A stretch of 64,000 nt of DNA from Dactylosporangium vinaceum. GTDB taxonomy: Bacteria > Actinomycetota > Actinomycetes > Mycobacteriales > Micromonosporaceae. The stretch spans positions 1,302,001 through 1,366,000 of the forward strand of contig NZ_CP061913.1 in NCBI RefSeq assembly GCF_019904175.1, in the 5' to 3' direction. The position numbers and the translations under genes were made by a program. The notes below the pieces were generated by a model, which saw only the letters and a list, made by a program, of their open reading frames with translations, was not told the origin of the DNA and did not search any database. Positions 21,825-31,246 of the stretch are shown piece by piece. Positions within the stretch are counted from its first letter, which is position 1, and the number at the start of each line of letters is the position of its first letter.

Positions 21825-21870
21825 CCGCGCAGACAGGCTCACGGCCGAGTCCAGAGCTGAGGAGGCGGCA

Positions 21871-22908
21871 ATGCGCGTGCAGGACGTGTACGTCAACGGC
21901 ATCGGAGTGTTCCTGCCGGAGCCGGTGAGCATCGAGTCCGCCGTCCGACAGGGTTTCTACCCGGCCGAGGACGTCGAGCGGTACGGCTGGACCGGCTGCA
22001 CCATCGCCGGTGACATCTCCGCGCCGGAAATGGCGCTGCGGGCGGCCCGCGACGCCATCGAGCACAGCGGGCGCGACCCGCACTCGCTGGATCTGCTCGT
22101 CTACACCGACTGCTGGCACCAGGGCCCGGACGGCTGGCAGCCCCAGGCCTACCTGCAGCACCACCTGGTCGGCGGCGACCTGCTCGCGATCGAGCTGCGC
22201 CACGGCTGCAACGGCACCTTCAGCGCCCTCGAGATCGCGGCCAGCTACCTGGCCGTCGACCCGGGCCGCGAGGCGGCGCTGATCGTCGCCAGCGACAACT
22301 TCGGCACCCCGCTGCTGGACCGGTGGAACCCCGGCCCCGGCTTCGTCGCCGCCGACGCGGCCGCCGCGCTCGTCATCAGCAAGCGGCCCGGCTTCGCGAA
22401 GCTGCTGTCGGTCGGCTCGATCACGATCCCGGACGTCGAGGAGATCCACCGCTGCGGCGAGCCGCTGTTCCCGCCGGGCGCCACCACCGGCCGCGTCGTC
22501 GACTTCACCGCGCGCCTGGAGGCGTTCCGCACCAAGCTCTTCGCCGACGGCACCGGCATGGAGGCCGCGGCGGCGTTCCACGAGAAGACCCAGGAGTGCG
22601 TCGAGCGCACCCTGGCCGAGGCCGGCATCCAGCTCGACGACGTCAAGAAGGTCGTCATCACCAACAGCTCCCAGGACGAGGCCGAGGTCGAGTTCATGGG
22701 CGTGCTCGGCCTGCCGCTGTCGATGTCCACCTGGGACTACGGCCGCACGATCGGCCACATGGGTGCCGGCGACCACACCATCTCGCTGCGCTACCTGCTG
22801 CAGTCCGGGCAGGTCGGCCCGGGTGACCACGTGCTGATGATCGGCACCGCCCCCGGCCTCACCTACTCGTGCGCGGTCCTGCGGATCCTGGAGGGTTTCG
22901 ATGCCTGA
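21871..22908 (+). CDS. KAS III-like acyltransferase (CerJ/ChlB3-type)
   Basis: 345 residues with a thiolase fold related to FabH but altered at the active site. Cys113 is kept (RHGCNGTF). The FabH His motif (HQAN) is replaced by TNSSQ (264-268). The Asn motif becomes GHMGAGDH (295-302), giving His296 and Asp301. Related enzymes that lost condensing activity, such as CerJ and ChlB3, transfer an acyl group from a carrier protein to a sugar or polyketide hydroxyl. It overlaps the next gene, an A-PCP protein, by 8 bases, so the acyl donor is probably the PCP of that neighbour. It may instead start a chain, but the loading PKS already supplies its own starter. Confidence 0.82.
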   Translation: MRVQDVYVNGIGVFLPEPVSIESAVRQGFYPAEDVERYGWTGCTIAGDISAPEMALRAARDAIEHSGRDPHSLDLLVYTDCWHQGPDGWQPQAYLQHHLVGGDLLAIELRHGCNGTFSALEIAASYLAVDPGREAALIVASDNFGTPLLDRWNPGPGFVAADAAAALVISKRPGFAKLLSVGSITIPDVEEIHRCGEPLFPPGATTGRVVDFTARLEAFRTKLFADGTGMEAAAAFHEKTQECVERTLAEAGIQLDDVKKVVITNSSQDEAEVEFMGVLGLPLSMSTWDYGRTIGHMGAGDHTISLRYLLQSGQVGPGDHVLMIGTAPGLTYSCAVLRILEGFDA

Positions 22909-25306
22909 CCTGAGCCTGTCGACGGCCGTCGAGGACGTCGTCGTCGGCCTGCCGGTCGACCGGCCCGGCCCCGAGGGCTTCGCCCGGGTGCACCGGGAGG
23001 CGCTCGTCGGCCCTGCCGCCGGCCGCCCGGCGCACTGGTGGTCGGGGGTGTTCCTGGCGCTGCTGCACCGCTACACCGCGGCCGAGCAGCTGCACCTGCT
23101 GGCCGCGGCCGACGCCGACGGCGCCGTCGTCGTGCACGCCTTCCCGGTCGCCGCCGACGACACCGTCGCCGACCTGGCCGCCCGGGTCGCCACCGGCCTG
23201 GCCGTGCCGCCCCCGCCGACCCGCCTGGTCGACCGGGTCACCGGGCCCGGGCGCCCGGCCTGGTTCAGCCCCGTCCTCGCCGGCCTGCCGGTCGGCGGCC
23301 CGGAGGCGGCCGGGCACGCGGACATCGCGCTGTCCATCGCGGACGGCACCGTACGCCTCCTGGCCAACGCGGCCCGCTGGGACGCCGGCACCGCGGTCCG
23401 GATGGCCGGGCATCTCGCCCTGCTGGCCGCGGCCGCCGAGGACGGGCCGATCGGCCGGCTGCCGATGGTCGGCGAGGCCGAGCGGGCGCTGATGCTGACC
23501 GGCTGGAACGCCACCGAGGCCGACTGGTCCGACGCCGGCTACCTCACGCTGCTGCGGGCCCGCGTGGCCGCCCAGGGCGCGGAGACGGCCCTGGTCCACG
23601 GGGACCGCACAGTCACCTTCGACGAGCTGGAGACCGGGAGCAACCGGGTCGCCAACGCCGTCATCGGCCTCGGGGCCGGGCCCGGCGAGCGGGTCGCCCT
23701 GCTGTGCCCGACGAGCGCCGACTTCGTCATCGCGGCCATCGGCGTGCTCAAGACGGGCGCCGCCGTGGTGCCGATCGACCCGGTCAACCCCGACCCGCGG
23801 GTCGAGTTCATGCTCGGTGACGCCGAGCCGGTAGCGGTCCTGGCCACCGCGGCACTGCGCTCCCGGGCCACGACCGGCGCGCCGGTGCTGGTGCTGGACG
23901 GGCCCGAGATCGCGGCCGCGTCCGCCGAGCCGGTGCTCGCCGCGATCACGCCTGACACCGTGAGCCACCTGATCTACACCTCCGGCTCCACCGGCGAGCC
24001 GAAGGCGGTCCTGGAGCGCCACCGCGCGCTCGCGAACCTGGTCCACTGGACGGGAAGGGCCTACGGCGTCCGCCCCGGCGACCGCGCGTCCTGGCTGTCC
24101 ACGCCGGGCTTCGCGGTGCAGCTGATGGAGTGGATGCCGTACCTCGCGCTGGGTGTCGCCATCCACGTCGGCGAGGCGGCCAACCGCAGCGCCGAGCAGC
24201 TGCGCGACTGGCTCGTCGACGAGGGCGTCACGCACACGATGCTCGTGGCCGCCCTGGCCGAGCGGGTGTGGGCCCTGGAGTGGCCGGCCACGGCGCGGCT
24301 GCGGGTGCTCGTCACCACCGCCGAGCGGGTGCACAGCTGGCCGCCGGTCGACACCGCCTTCCGGGTCGTCATGACCTACGGCTCCACCGAGACCACAAAC
24401 GTGCTGTCCTGCCTCGACCTCGGGCTGGCCCAGGACTACACGGCCGCGGCGACCCCGGCCGCGGTGCGGGCGGTGCGCCCGGTGCCGGTCGGCAAGCCGA
24501 TCGCCAACCTGCGGGTGTACCTGCTCGACCCGGCCGGCCACCCGGTGCCGCCCGGCGTCGTGGGCCGGCTCTTCGTCGCCGGGGCCGGCCTCGCCGCCGG
24601 CTACCACAACCGGCCCGAGCTCACCGCCGCGAAGTTCCTGGCGAACCCGCTGCCGGAGGAGCCGGAGCCGATCCTGTACGACACCGGTGACCTCGCCCGC
24701 TTCCGCGCCGACGGCGTCGTGGAGCTGCTCGGCCGCTCCGACTCGCAGGTCAAGGTGCGCGGCTTCCGGGTCGAGCTCGGCGAGGTCGAGCGGGCCGTCA
24801 GCGCCGCGCCCGGGGTCCGGGAGGCGGTCGTGCGGGCCTACGAGCCCGAGCCCGGCGACACCCGGCTGGCCGCCTACGTCGGCGCCGGCGACCGGGCCGC
24901 CGGCCCGGGCGTGCGCACCTACGTCACCGAGCGGCTGCCGCACTACATGGTGCCGGCCGTCATCGTGGTGCTGGACCGGCTGCCCCGGCTGGCCAACGGC
25001 AAGGTCGACCACCAGGCCCTGCCCGACCCCGACAGCGCCTTCCGCGACGGCCTCGACACCGACTACGCCGAGCCCGCGACCGCGGCCCAGCGGGCGATCG
25101 CCCAGGTCTGGTCGCAGCTGCTGCACCTGGAGCGGGTCGGGGCCAACGACAACTTCTTCGACCTCGGCGGCCACTCCGTGCTGGCGGTGCGCATGATCGC
25201 GGCGGTCAACGGGCGCTTCGCCGTCCGCCTGCGCCTGCCCGACCTCTGCGCCCACCCCACGGTCGAGCAGCTCGCCGACCACGTCGCCACCCTTCGTGGC
25301 GAGTAG
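22901..25306 (+). CDS. A-PCP didomain protein with a degenerate condensation remnant
   Basis: 801 residues. Residues 1-200 resemble the C-terminal half of an NRPS condensation domain but lack HHxxxDG. An adenylation domain follows (LIYTSGSTGEPKA, YGSTETTN, YDTGDLARF, NGKVDHQAL with its Lys), then a PCP (FDLGGHSVLA). The core-4 segment reads FAVQLMEW, so the Asp that normally binds an alpha-amino group (position 235) is Ala. My rough ten-residue code is A-V-M-M-V-T-T-N-V-K, unlike common amino acid codes. I infer an acid without a free alpha-amine, such as an aryl or indole carboxylic acid. Its place between the acyltransferase and the aldehyde dehydrogenase fits loading of a finished side-chain acid. 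Confidence 0.88.
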   Translation: MPDLSLSTAVEDVVVGLPVDRPGPEGFARVHREALVGPAAGRPAHWWSGVFLALLHRYTAAEQLHLLAAADADGAVVVHAFPVAADDTVADLAARVATGLAVPPPPTRLVDRVTGPGRPAWFSPVLAGLPVGGPEAAGHADIALSIADGTVRLLANAARWDAGTAVRMAGHLALLAAAAEDGPIGRLPMVGEAERALMLTGWNATEADWSDAGYLTLLRARVAAQGAETALVHGDRTVTFDELETGSNRVANAVIGLGAGPGERVALLCPTSADFVIAAIGVLKTGAAVVPIDPVNPDPRVEFMLGDAEPVAVLATAALRSRATTGAPVLVLDGPEIAAASAEPVLAAITPDTVSHLIYTSGSTGEPKAVLERHRALANLVHWTGRAYGVRPGDRASWLSTPGFAVQLMEWMPYLALGVAIHVGEAANRSAEQLRDWLVDEGVTHTMLVAALAERVWALEWPATARLRVLVTTAERVHSWPPVDTAFRVVMTYGSTETTNVLSCLDLGLAQDYTAAATPAAVRAVRPVPVGKPIANLRVYLLDPAGHPVPPGVVGRLFVAGAGLAAGYHNRPELTAAKFLANPLPEEPEPILYDTGDLARFRADGVVELLGRSDSQVKVRGFRVELGEVERAVSAAPGVREAVVRAYEPEPGDTRLAAYVGAGDRAAGPGVRTYVTERLPHYMVPAVIVVLDRLPRLANGKVDHQALPDPDSAFRDGLDTDYAEPATAAQRAIAQVWSQLLHLERVGANDNFFDLGGHSVLAVRMIAAVNGRFAVRLRLPDLCAHPTVEQLADHVATLRGE

Positions 25307-25339
25307 GGAACAACCGACATTCTTCGCGGGGAAGGCATC

Positions 25340-26842
25340 ATGACGACACTCGACATCGGCGCGGCCCACACCCAACACTGGATCGGCGGTGCCTGGGCGC
25401 GGTCCGACGCGTCCGGCGGCATCGACGTGATCGACCCCAGCACCGAGCTGGTGCTCGCCACCGTCCCGGCCGGGACCGCCGCCGACGCCCACCGGGCCGT
25501 GCGGGCCGCCCGGGCCGCGGCGCCCGGCTGGGCCCGCACCCCGCTGGCCGAGCGGCTGCGCTTCCTGGAGCGGCTCGTGCGGCGGCTGGAGGAGCGCGCG
25601 GAGGAGCTGGCCGAGACCATCACCGCCGAGGTCGGCGCGCCGTCGCTGCTGGCCCGCCGGGCCCACGTCGGTCTCGCGACCGGGATCGCCGCCTCCTACC
25701 TGGACATCGCCGGCCGCTTCGAGTTCGAGCGCATGATCGGCAACTCGCTCGTGGTGCGCGAGCCCGCGGGCGTCGTCGCGACCATCACGCCGTGGAACGT
25801 GCCGCTGCTGCTGACGCTGCAGAAGATCGTGCCCGCACTGATGGCCGGCTGCGCGGTCGTGCACAAGCCGAGCGAGCTCACCCCGCTCAACTCGCTGCTG
25901 CTGGCCGAGATCACGGCCGAGTGCGACCTGCCGCCGGGCGTGTTCAACGTCGTCGTCGGCGAGGGTCCGGTCGTGGGCGCGGCCCTGACCGCGGACCCGG
26001 GCGTCGATCTGGTGTCGTTCACCGGCTCGGTCCGGGCCGGGCGCCAGGTCGCGCAGGCGGGGGCCGGCGCGCTCAAGCGGGTACACCTGGAGCTGGGGGG
26101 TAAGAGCGCGAGCATCGTCCTCGCCGACGCCGACCTCGCCCAGGCCGTGCGGGCCACCGTCGACCAGGTCTGCTTCAACAGCGGCCAGGCGTGCCTGCAG
26201 TGGAGCCGCCTGCTGGTCCCGGCCGAGCGCCAGGAGGAGGCGGCCGAGCTGGCCGCGCAGGCCGCCGCCGGATATCGGCCCGGCCCGCCCCGCGACCCCG
26301 GCACCGACCTCGGCCCGCTGGTCTCCGCGGCCGCCCTGCAGCGGGTCCGCGGCTACATCACCCAGGGCATCACCGAGGGCGCCCGGCTTGTCGCCGGCGG
26401 TCCCGAGCCGGTCGCGGGCCTGGACACCGGCTACTACGTGCGCCCGACGGTGTTCACCGGCGTCAGCGAGTCGATGACCATCGCCCGGGAGGAGATCTTC
26501 GGACCGGTGCTGTCCATCATGTCGTACTCCGACCAGGCCGACGCCGTCCGCATCGCCAACGACACCCCCTACGGCCTGCACGGCGCGGTCTGGGGCGGCG
26601 ACCTCGACCGGGCCACGGCCGTCGCCCGGCAGATCCGCACCGGCCAGGTCGACGTCAACGGCGGCCCGTTCAACCTGCTCGCCCCGTTCGGCGGCTACAA
26701 GCAGTCAGGCATCGGCCGCGAGTGCGGCGTCGAGGGCCTGGAGAGCTTCTGCGAGATCAAGTCCATGCAGCTGCCCGACGCGACGAGCGAGCCGGTCGGC
26801 CCGCGGCTGCGCGGCGGCGACGACGGGGAAGGCCGGAGCTGA
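25340..26842 (+). CDS. Aldehyde dehydrogenase (NAD(P)-dependent)
   Basis: A 500-residue ALDH-superfamily enzyme. Visible motifs are TPWNVPLLL, HKPSELTPL, the FTGSVRAG cofactor loop, the ELGGKSA Glu segment, the catalytic Cys in NSGQACLQ and the EEIFGPVLS motif. It oxidises an aldehyde to an acid. It follows the first A-PCP gene by 33 bases and overlaps the flavin reductase start by one base (TGATG). In this operon a plausible substrate is an indole-3-carbaldehyde derived from a beta-hydroxytryptophan. The acid would then be activated by the upstream A-PCP protein. The substrate is inferred only from context. Confidence 0.92.
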   Translation: MTTLDIGAAHTQHWIGGAWARSDASGGIDVIDPSTELVLATVPAGTAADAHRAVRAARAAAPGWARTPLAERLRFLERLVRRLEERAEELAETITAEVGAPSLLARRAHVGLATGIAASYLDIAGRFEFERMIGNSLVVREPAGVVATITPWNVPLLLTLQKIVPALMAGCAVVHKPSELTPLNSLLLAEITAECDLPPGVFNVVVGEGPVVGAALTADPGVDLVSFTGSVRAGRQVAQAGAGALKRVHLELGGKSASIVLADADLAQAVRATVDQVCFNSGQACLQWSRLLVPAERQEEAAELAAQAAAGYRPGPPRDPGTDLGPLVSAAALQRVRGYITQGITEGARLVAGGPEPVAGLDTGYYVRPTVFTGVSESMTIAREEIFGPVLSIMSYSDQADAVRIANDTPYGLHGAVWGGDLDRATAVARQIRTGQVDVNGGPFNLLAPFGGYKQSGIGRECGVEGLESFCEIKSMQLPDATSEPVGPRLRGGDDGEGRS

Positions 26843-27381
26843 TGCCCGGCGCCGGACCGGCGGGGCTCGGCGTCACCGCGGCCGACTTCCGCGCGTTCAT
26901 GGGCACCTTCCCCAGCGGCGTGGCCATCGTGACGGCCGTGGACCCCGGCGGCCGGCCGTTCGGCCTGACCTGCTCGTCGGTGTCGAGCGTGGCGACGGAC
27001 CCGCCGACGCTGCTGGTGTGCCTGCGCAGCGCGAGCCCCACGCTCGCCGCGCTGCGGGCCCGCGCCGCGTTCAGCGTCAACCTGCTGCACGACGAGGGCC
27101 GGGCCGCCGCCGAGCTCTTCGCCTCCGGCGACCCGGACCGCTTCGAGCGGATCCCCTGGCGCCGCAACGATTCGACAGGCGGCCCGCACCTGACCGAGCA
27201 CGCCCACGCCATCGCCGACTGCGACGTCGCCGGCACCACCCGGGTGGGCGACCACATGGTGGTCTTCGGCCGGGTGATGCGGGTCCGCTGGGGCGGCGCC
27301 GGGCCGGCCGTGAGCCCCTCGCCGCTGCTCTACGGGCTGCGGCAGTACTCGTCGTGGCGCGTCGCCGGCGCTTCCCGATGA
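26842..27381 (+). CDS. Flavin reductase (HpaC/RutF-like), probable halogenase partner
   Basis: A 179-residue flavin reductase-like domain protein: FPSGVAIVTAV, the flavin-site segment GLTCSSVSSV, PPTLLVCL, FSVNLLH, and a C-terminal LLYGLRQYSSW. Such enzymes pass NAD(P)H electrons to free FAD. The PrnA-like halogenase in the same operon needs FADH2 and has no reductase domain, so this is its likely supplier. The ATG at 26842 overlaps the preceding stop. The reading frame is open far upstream, but that part overlaps the aldehyde dehydrogenase in another frame. Confidence 0.9.
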   Translation: MPGAGPAGLGVTAADFRAFMGTFPSGVAIVTAVDPGGRPFGLTCSSVSSVATDPPTLLVCLRSASPTLAALRARAAFSVNLLHDEGRAAAELFASGDPDRFERIPWRRNDSTGGPHLTEHAHAIADCDVAGTTRVGDHMVVFGRVMRVRWGGAGPAVSPSPLLYGLRQYSSWRVAGASR

Positions 27382-27406
27382 CCGCGTGCGTGTCCGAGGA
27401 GGACGG

Positions 27407-29242
27407 ATGAAAGGCACCATGCCCATTCCCACATCGATCCCCGTGCCGCCCAGAGCTCCGGCCGCAGGCGGCGCCGCCGCCGATACGGCGCGGCCCGGGA
27501 CCGGCCACCTCGTCGAGGCGGTCGCGACCTGGGCCCGCACGAAGGCCGGCACCCCGGCGGTGACGGCCGCCGACGGCGCGATCACCTACGACGAGCTGGC
27601 CGACCGGGCCGCGGCGATCGCCGAGCGGCTGCGGGCCGAGGGCGTCGGCCCGGGCACCGCGGTGGCGCTGCTGACCGGGCGGTCACGGCTGAGCACGCCG
27701 TCGCTGCTGGCCGTCTGGTGGCTCGGCGCGACAGCGGTCCTGGCCGACGAGCGGCACCCGGCCGACCGGATCAACCTGGTGCTGCGCGACGCCGGCGCCC
27801 GGATCGTGCTGGCCGGCCACGTGCCCGCGGGCGCTATTCCGGCCAAGACGACGCTCATCGATCCCGGCGGTCTCGAGCTGTCGCTTCCCGCCTCGACGTT
27901 CATCCCGGCGGTGCCGCGGCCGCAGGACTGCGCCTACATCGTCTACACCTCGGGCACCACGGGCTGGCCCAAGGGCGTCGAGGTGAGCTACGCCAACCTG
28001 GACACGTTCCTGACCGCGCTCGGCACGCTCGACTTCCCCCCGGGCGGCACCGGCGTCAACGCGGTCTCCCCGTCCTTCGACGGCTGGCTGTGGTGCACGA
28101 TGCTGTACCTCACCTACGGCCAGACGATGGCGATCGTGGACCTGGCCGCCCGGGACGCGATCGGGCTGGCCGAGATGATCGAGGTCCACGAGCCGCGGGT
28201 CCTCTGCCTCACCCCGACGCTGCTGTCGGCGCTGGAGCGGGTGCCGGCGGCCGAGGCGATCGTCGTCGCCGGTGAGCCCTGCCCGCCGTCGCTGGTGGCC
28301 CGGCTCGCCGACGTGCCGCGGGTGCTCAACGTCTACGGGCCGACCGAGGGCACCATCGCCGCCACGTGCGCCGACAGCCGCCGCGGCGACGACCTGACGA
28401 CGATCGGCCGCCCGCTGCCCGGCTACCGGCTGCGCGTGCTCAACGAGCACCGCTCGCCGGTCGCCCACGGCACCGAGGGCGAGCTGTACATCTGCGGCCC
28501 GGCGGTGGCCCTGGGCTACCGCAACCGGCCGGAGCTGACCGAGGAGCGCTTCGTCCCCGACCACATCGCCGCCGACGGCAGCCGCATGTACCGCACCGGC
28601 GACCTCGCCCGCTTCCGGCGCGACGGGCAGTACGAGTTTCGCGGCCGCGCCGACGACCAGGTGAAGGTCCGCGGCTACCGGGTCGAGCTGGGCGAGATCG
28701 AGCGGATCGCGCTGTCGGTGACAGGTGTCCGGGCCGCGGCCGCGTTCACCAGCGCCACCGGCGACACGCTCGGCCTCGGGGTGACCCTGGAGCCCGGCGC
28801 CGAGCCGCACGAGCTCACCGAGCGCCTGCGCCACCGCTGCGCGATGCTGCTGCCGGACTTCATGGTCCCGGCGATCGTGACGGTCGTGGCGGTGCTGCCG
28901 AGCTTACCGACGGGCAAGGTCGACCGGGGCGCCCTGGCGCGCACCGGCGGCCCCGCGGCCGGCGGTCAGGCCCCGAGCACGGACCGGGAGCGGCAGGTCT
29001 GCGCGGCCTGGGCCGAGCTGCTCAAGCGGCCGGTGGAGGACGTCACCGCCAGCTTCTTCGAGCTCGGCGGGCACTCCCTGCTGGCCGCCCGGGCCGTGGG
29101 CGCGCTGCGGCGCAGCACCGGGCTGCCGCTGTCCGTGCACCACCTGCTGCTCGACCCCACCGCGGCCTCGCTGGCCAGGGAGATGGACCAGCTCGCCACG
29201 CAGGCCGTGACCGCGGCGCCCGTCGCGGCGGAGCACGCCTGA
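27407..29242 (+). CDS. A-PCP didomain protein, probably loading an aromatic amino acid
   Basis: 611 residues: adenylation domain (YIVYTSGTTGWPKGV, NVYGPTEG, YRTGDLARF, TGKVDRGAL) plus a PCP (FFELGGHSLLA). The pocket segment FDGWLW keeps Asp235 and Trp239. My approximate code D-G-W-C-V-A-V-I-A-K resembles phenylalanine and tryptophan codes. With the thioesterase and P450 that follow, it forms the known A-PCP / P450 / TE set in which an amino acid is beta-hydroxylated on the carrier and released, as for beta-hydroxytyrosine and beta-hydroxytryptophan. The ATG at 27407 follows GAGGAGGAC. A rare TTA leucine codon lies at 28904-28906. Confidence 0.88.
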   Translation: MKGTMPIPTSIPVPPRAPAAGGAAADTARPGTGHLVEAVATWARTKAGTPAVTAADGAITYDELADRAAAIAERLRAEGVGPGTAVALLTGRSRLSTPSLLAVWWLGATAVLADERHPADRINLVLRDAGARIVLAGHVPAGAIPAKTTLIDPGGLELSLPASTFIPAVPRPQDCAYIVYTSGTTGWPKGVEVSYANLDTFLTALGTLDFPPGGTGVNAVSPSFDGWLWCTMLYLTYGQTMAIVDLAARDAIGLAEMIEVHEPRVLCLTPTLLSALERVPAAEAIVVAGEPCPPSLVARLADVPRVLNVYGPTEGTIAATCADSRRGDDLTTIGRPLPGYRLRVLNEHRSPVAHGTEGELYICGPAVALGYRNRPELTEERFVPDHIAADGSRMYRTGDLARFRRDGQYEFRGRADDQVKVRGYRVELGEIERIALSVTGVRAAAAFTSATGDTLGLGVTLEPGAEPHELTERLRHRCAMLLPDFMVPAIVTVVAVLPSLPTGKVDRGALARTGGPAAGGQAPSTDRERQVCAAWAELLKRPVEDVTASFFELGGHSLLAARAVGALRRSTGLPLSVHHLLLDPTAASLAREMDQLATQAVTAAPVAAEHA

Positions 29243-30006
29243 TGGCCGGCCCCTGGCTGGTCGCCTGGCACCCGCGGCCGGCCGAGCGCCCGCTGCTGGT
29301 CTGCCTGCCGCCCGCCGGGGCCGGCTGCGTGCAGTTCCGGGCCTGGCAGCACGCGCTCGGCGACGCGGTAGCGGTGGCCGGCGTGCAGCTGCCGGGGCGC
29401 GAGACCCGCTGGAGCGACCCGCCGGCCGAGTCGATGGACGCGGCGGTGGCCGCGATCGCCGCCGAGGTCGCCGCCCTCGTGCCGGCCGACCACCCGATCG
29501 TGGTGTTCGGGCACAGCTTCGGCGCGCTCATCGGCTGGGAGCTGGTCCGCACGCTGCGGCGGGAGCGCGGGCAGCGGGTGGAGGCGCTCGTGGTGGCCGC
29601 GTGCAAGCCGCCGGACCGGTGGGTCGGCGCCGGGCGCGGCCTGGTCGAGGACGACGACGAGCTCGCGACCCTGCTCGACACCCGCGGCCTCGGGGCCGAC
29701 GACCTCGACGAGGACACCCGGGAGCTGATGCTGGCCGTGCTGCGCCACGACGCCCGGCTGTCGATGAGCTTCACCGGCGCCGGCCTGGCGCCGCTCGACG
29801 TGCCGCTGGAGGCCTGGGTGGCCGAGGCGGACCCGACGGTGCCGCCGGCCGACATGACGGACTGGCGCCGCTATGCCGGCGCCGGGTTCACCGCCCGCCG
29901 CTTCCCCGGCGGGCACTACTTCTGCCTCGACGACCCGGCGCCGGTGCTGCCGATACTGGCCGCCCGGGCCCGGGACGCGGTCGCGACGAAGGGAACCATC
30001 GGATGA
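29242..30006 (+). CDS. Type II thioesterase (alpha/beta hydrolase)
   Basis: A 254-residue stand-alone thioesterase with the oxyanion-side motif LPPAGAG, the nucleophile GHSFGALIG and the C-terminal catalytic His in GGHYFCL. Start and stop both overlap their neighbours (TGATG with the A-PCP gene, ATGA with the P450), so the three are translationally coupled. Free-standing thioesterases usually edit misloaded carriers. In beta-hydroxy amino acid cassettes they also release the hydroxylated residue from the PCP, and I favour that here. A general editing role for the PKS remains possible. Confidence 0.92.
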   Translation: MAGPWLVAWHPRPAERPLLVCLPPAGAGCVQFRAWQHALGDAVAVAGVQLPGRETRWSDPPAESMDAAVAAIAAEVAALVPADHPIVVFGHSFGALIGWELVRTLRRERGQRVEALVVAACKPPDRWVGAGRGLVEDDDELATLLDTRGLGADDLDEDTRELMLAVLRHDARLSMSFTGAGLAPLDVPLEAWVAEADPTVPPADMTDWRRYAGAGFTARRFPGGHYFCLDDPAPVLPILAARARDAVATKGTIG

Positions 30007-31220
30007 CCCTCATCGTCCCCACAATCGACCTCACCGACGAGTCCATGTTCGAGCGCAACGAGTTCTGGCCGGCCCTCGCCTGGTTACGCGAGAACGACCC
30101 GGTGCACTGGCACGAGGAAGCGGATGGTCCGGGCTTCTGGGCGCTCACCCGATACGCCGACATCGCCGCCGTGTACGCCGACCACGAGGGGTTCAGCTCC
30201 CGGTACGGCATGCGCCTGGGCAGCAACGCGGACGCCGTCGCGGCCGTGTCCCAGCGCATGCTGATCGTCTCCGACCCGCCCGACCACACCCACCTCAAGC
30301 GGGTGCTGTCCCGCGAGTTCGGCCCGAGCGAGCTGCCCCGGCTGGAGCGCACCGTGCGCCGGGTCGCCGCCGAGGTGATGGACGAGGCAGTGGTCACCGG
30401 CGACATCGACTTCCTGGAGATCGCCAAGCTGCTGCCCAACTACGTCGTCTGCGCGGCGATGGACCTGCCGCGCGAGGACTGGGCCTGGCTCGGCCAGATC
30501 ACCACAGAGGCGTTCGAGGGCGAGGACGAGGTCCGCCGCAGCGGCGCCCACGGCGAGATCTTCCTGTACTTCGAGGACCTCGTGCACCAGCGCCGGGGCG
30601 GGGACGGCGACGACTTCGTCAGCCGGATCGCCCGGGCCCGCCGCGCGTCGGAGGTGCCCGGCGAGGAGCGCCTGCTCACCGACGAGGAGATCATCTTCAA
30701 CTGCAACGGGGTGCTGGCCGGGGCCAACGAGACCACGCGATACTCCACAGCCGGGGGCCTGCTCGCCCTCATCGAGCGGCCGGAGCAGTGGGCGCGGCTG
30801 CGCACCGCCGGCCCGGAGGGGATCGCCGCCGCGGTCGAGGAGATCCTGCGCTGGACCGTGCCCGGCGTCCACGCCCTGCGCACCGCCACCCGCAACGCCG
30901 AGATCGGCGGGAAGCAGATCCGGGCCGGCGAGCGGGTGACGCTGTGGAACGTCTCGGCCAACCGCGACGAGTCGATGTTCGACGCGCCTGACGAGTTCCG
31001 CTTCGACCGCAGCCCCAACCGGCACATCACGTTCGGCGCGGGGCGGCACCTCTGCCTCGGCGCCCGGCTGGCCCGCATCGAGCTGGCCGCGTTCCTGACC
31101 GAGCTGATCGACCGGGTCGACCGGGCCGAGCTTCGCGGCACGCCGCGCTACAACGCCTCGAACTTCACCTGGGGACTCAACCACCTGCCCGTACGCCTCG
31201 TGCCGAAGCGCGCGGCGTGA
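30003..31220 (+). CDS. Cytochrome P450, likely beta-hydroxylase of a PCP-bound amino acid
   Basis: 405 residues. Seen: I-helix AGANETTR, the ExxR-type EEILR, and the heme loop FGAGRHLCLG with its Cys ligand. The GxNETTR form is shared with P450s that hydroxylate amino acids on carrier proteins (NovI, NikQ, OxyD types). Its place right after an A-PCP and a thioesterase supports that role; the substrate would be (chloro)tryptophan given the next gene. The N terminus has no membrane anchor. A TTA codon at 30084-30086 suggests control by the rare leucyl tRNA. Confidence 0.9.
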   Translation: MTLIVPTIDLTDESMFERNEFWPALAWLRENDPVHWHEEADGPGFWALTRYADIAAVYADHEGFSSRYGMRLGSNADAVAAVSQRMLIVSDPPDHTHLKRVLSREFGPSELPRLERTVRRVAAEVMDEAVVTGDIDFLEIAKLLPNYVVCAAMDLPREDWAWLGQITTEAFEGEDEVRRSGAHGEIFLYFEDLVHQRRGGDGDDFVSRIARARRASEVPGEERLLTDEEIIFNCNGVLAGANETTRYSTAGGLLALIERPEQWARLRTAGPEGIAAAVEEILRWTVPGVHALRTATRNAEIGGKQIRAGERVTLWNVSANRDESMFDAPDEFRFDRSPNRHITFGAGRHLCLGARLARIELAAFLTELIDRVDRAELRGTPRYNASNFTWGLNHLPVRLVPKRAA

Positions 31221-31246
31221 CCGTGTCCGTGATGGGAGCGTAAGCG

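Noticed and set aside
22859..26581. 1240-codon minus-strand frame
   Set aside because: Shadow of the A-PCP and aldehyde dehydrogenase genes, which show full motifs on the plus strand.
21871..31220. Pyrrole-2-carboxylate pathway from proline
   Set aside because: No acyl-CoA dehydrogenase-type prolyl oxidase is present, the A-domain pockets do not look like proline codes, and the halogenase is the tryptophan type.
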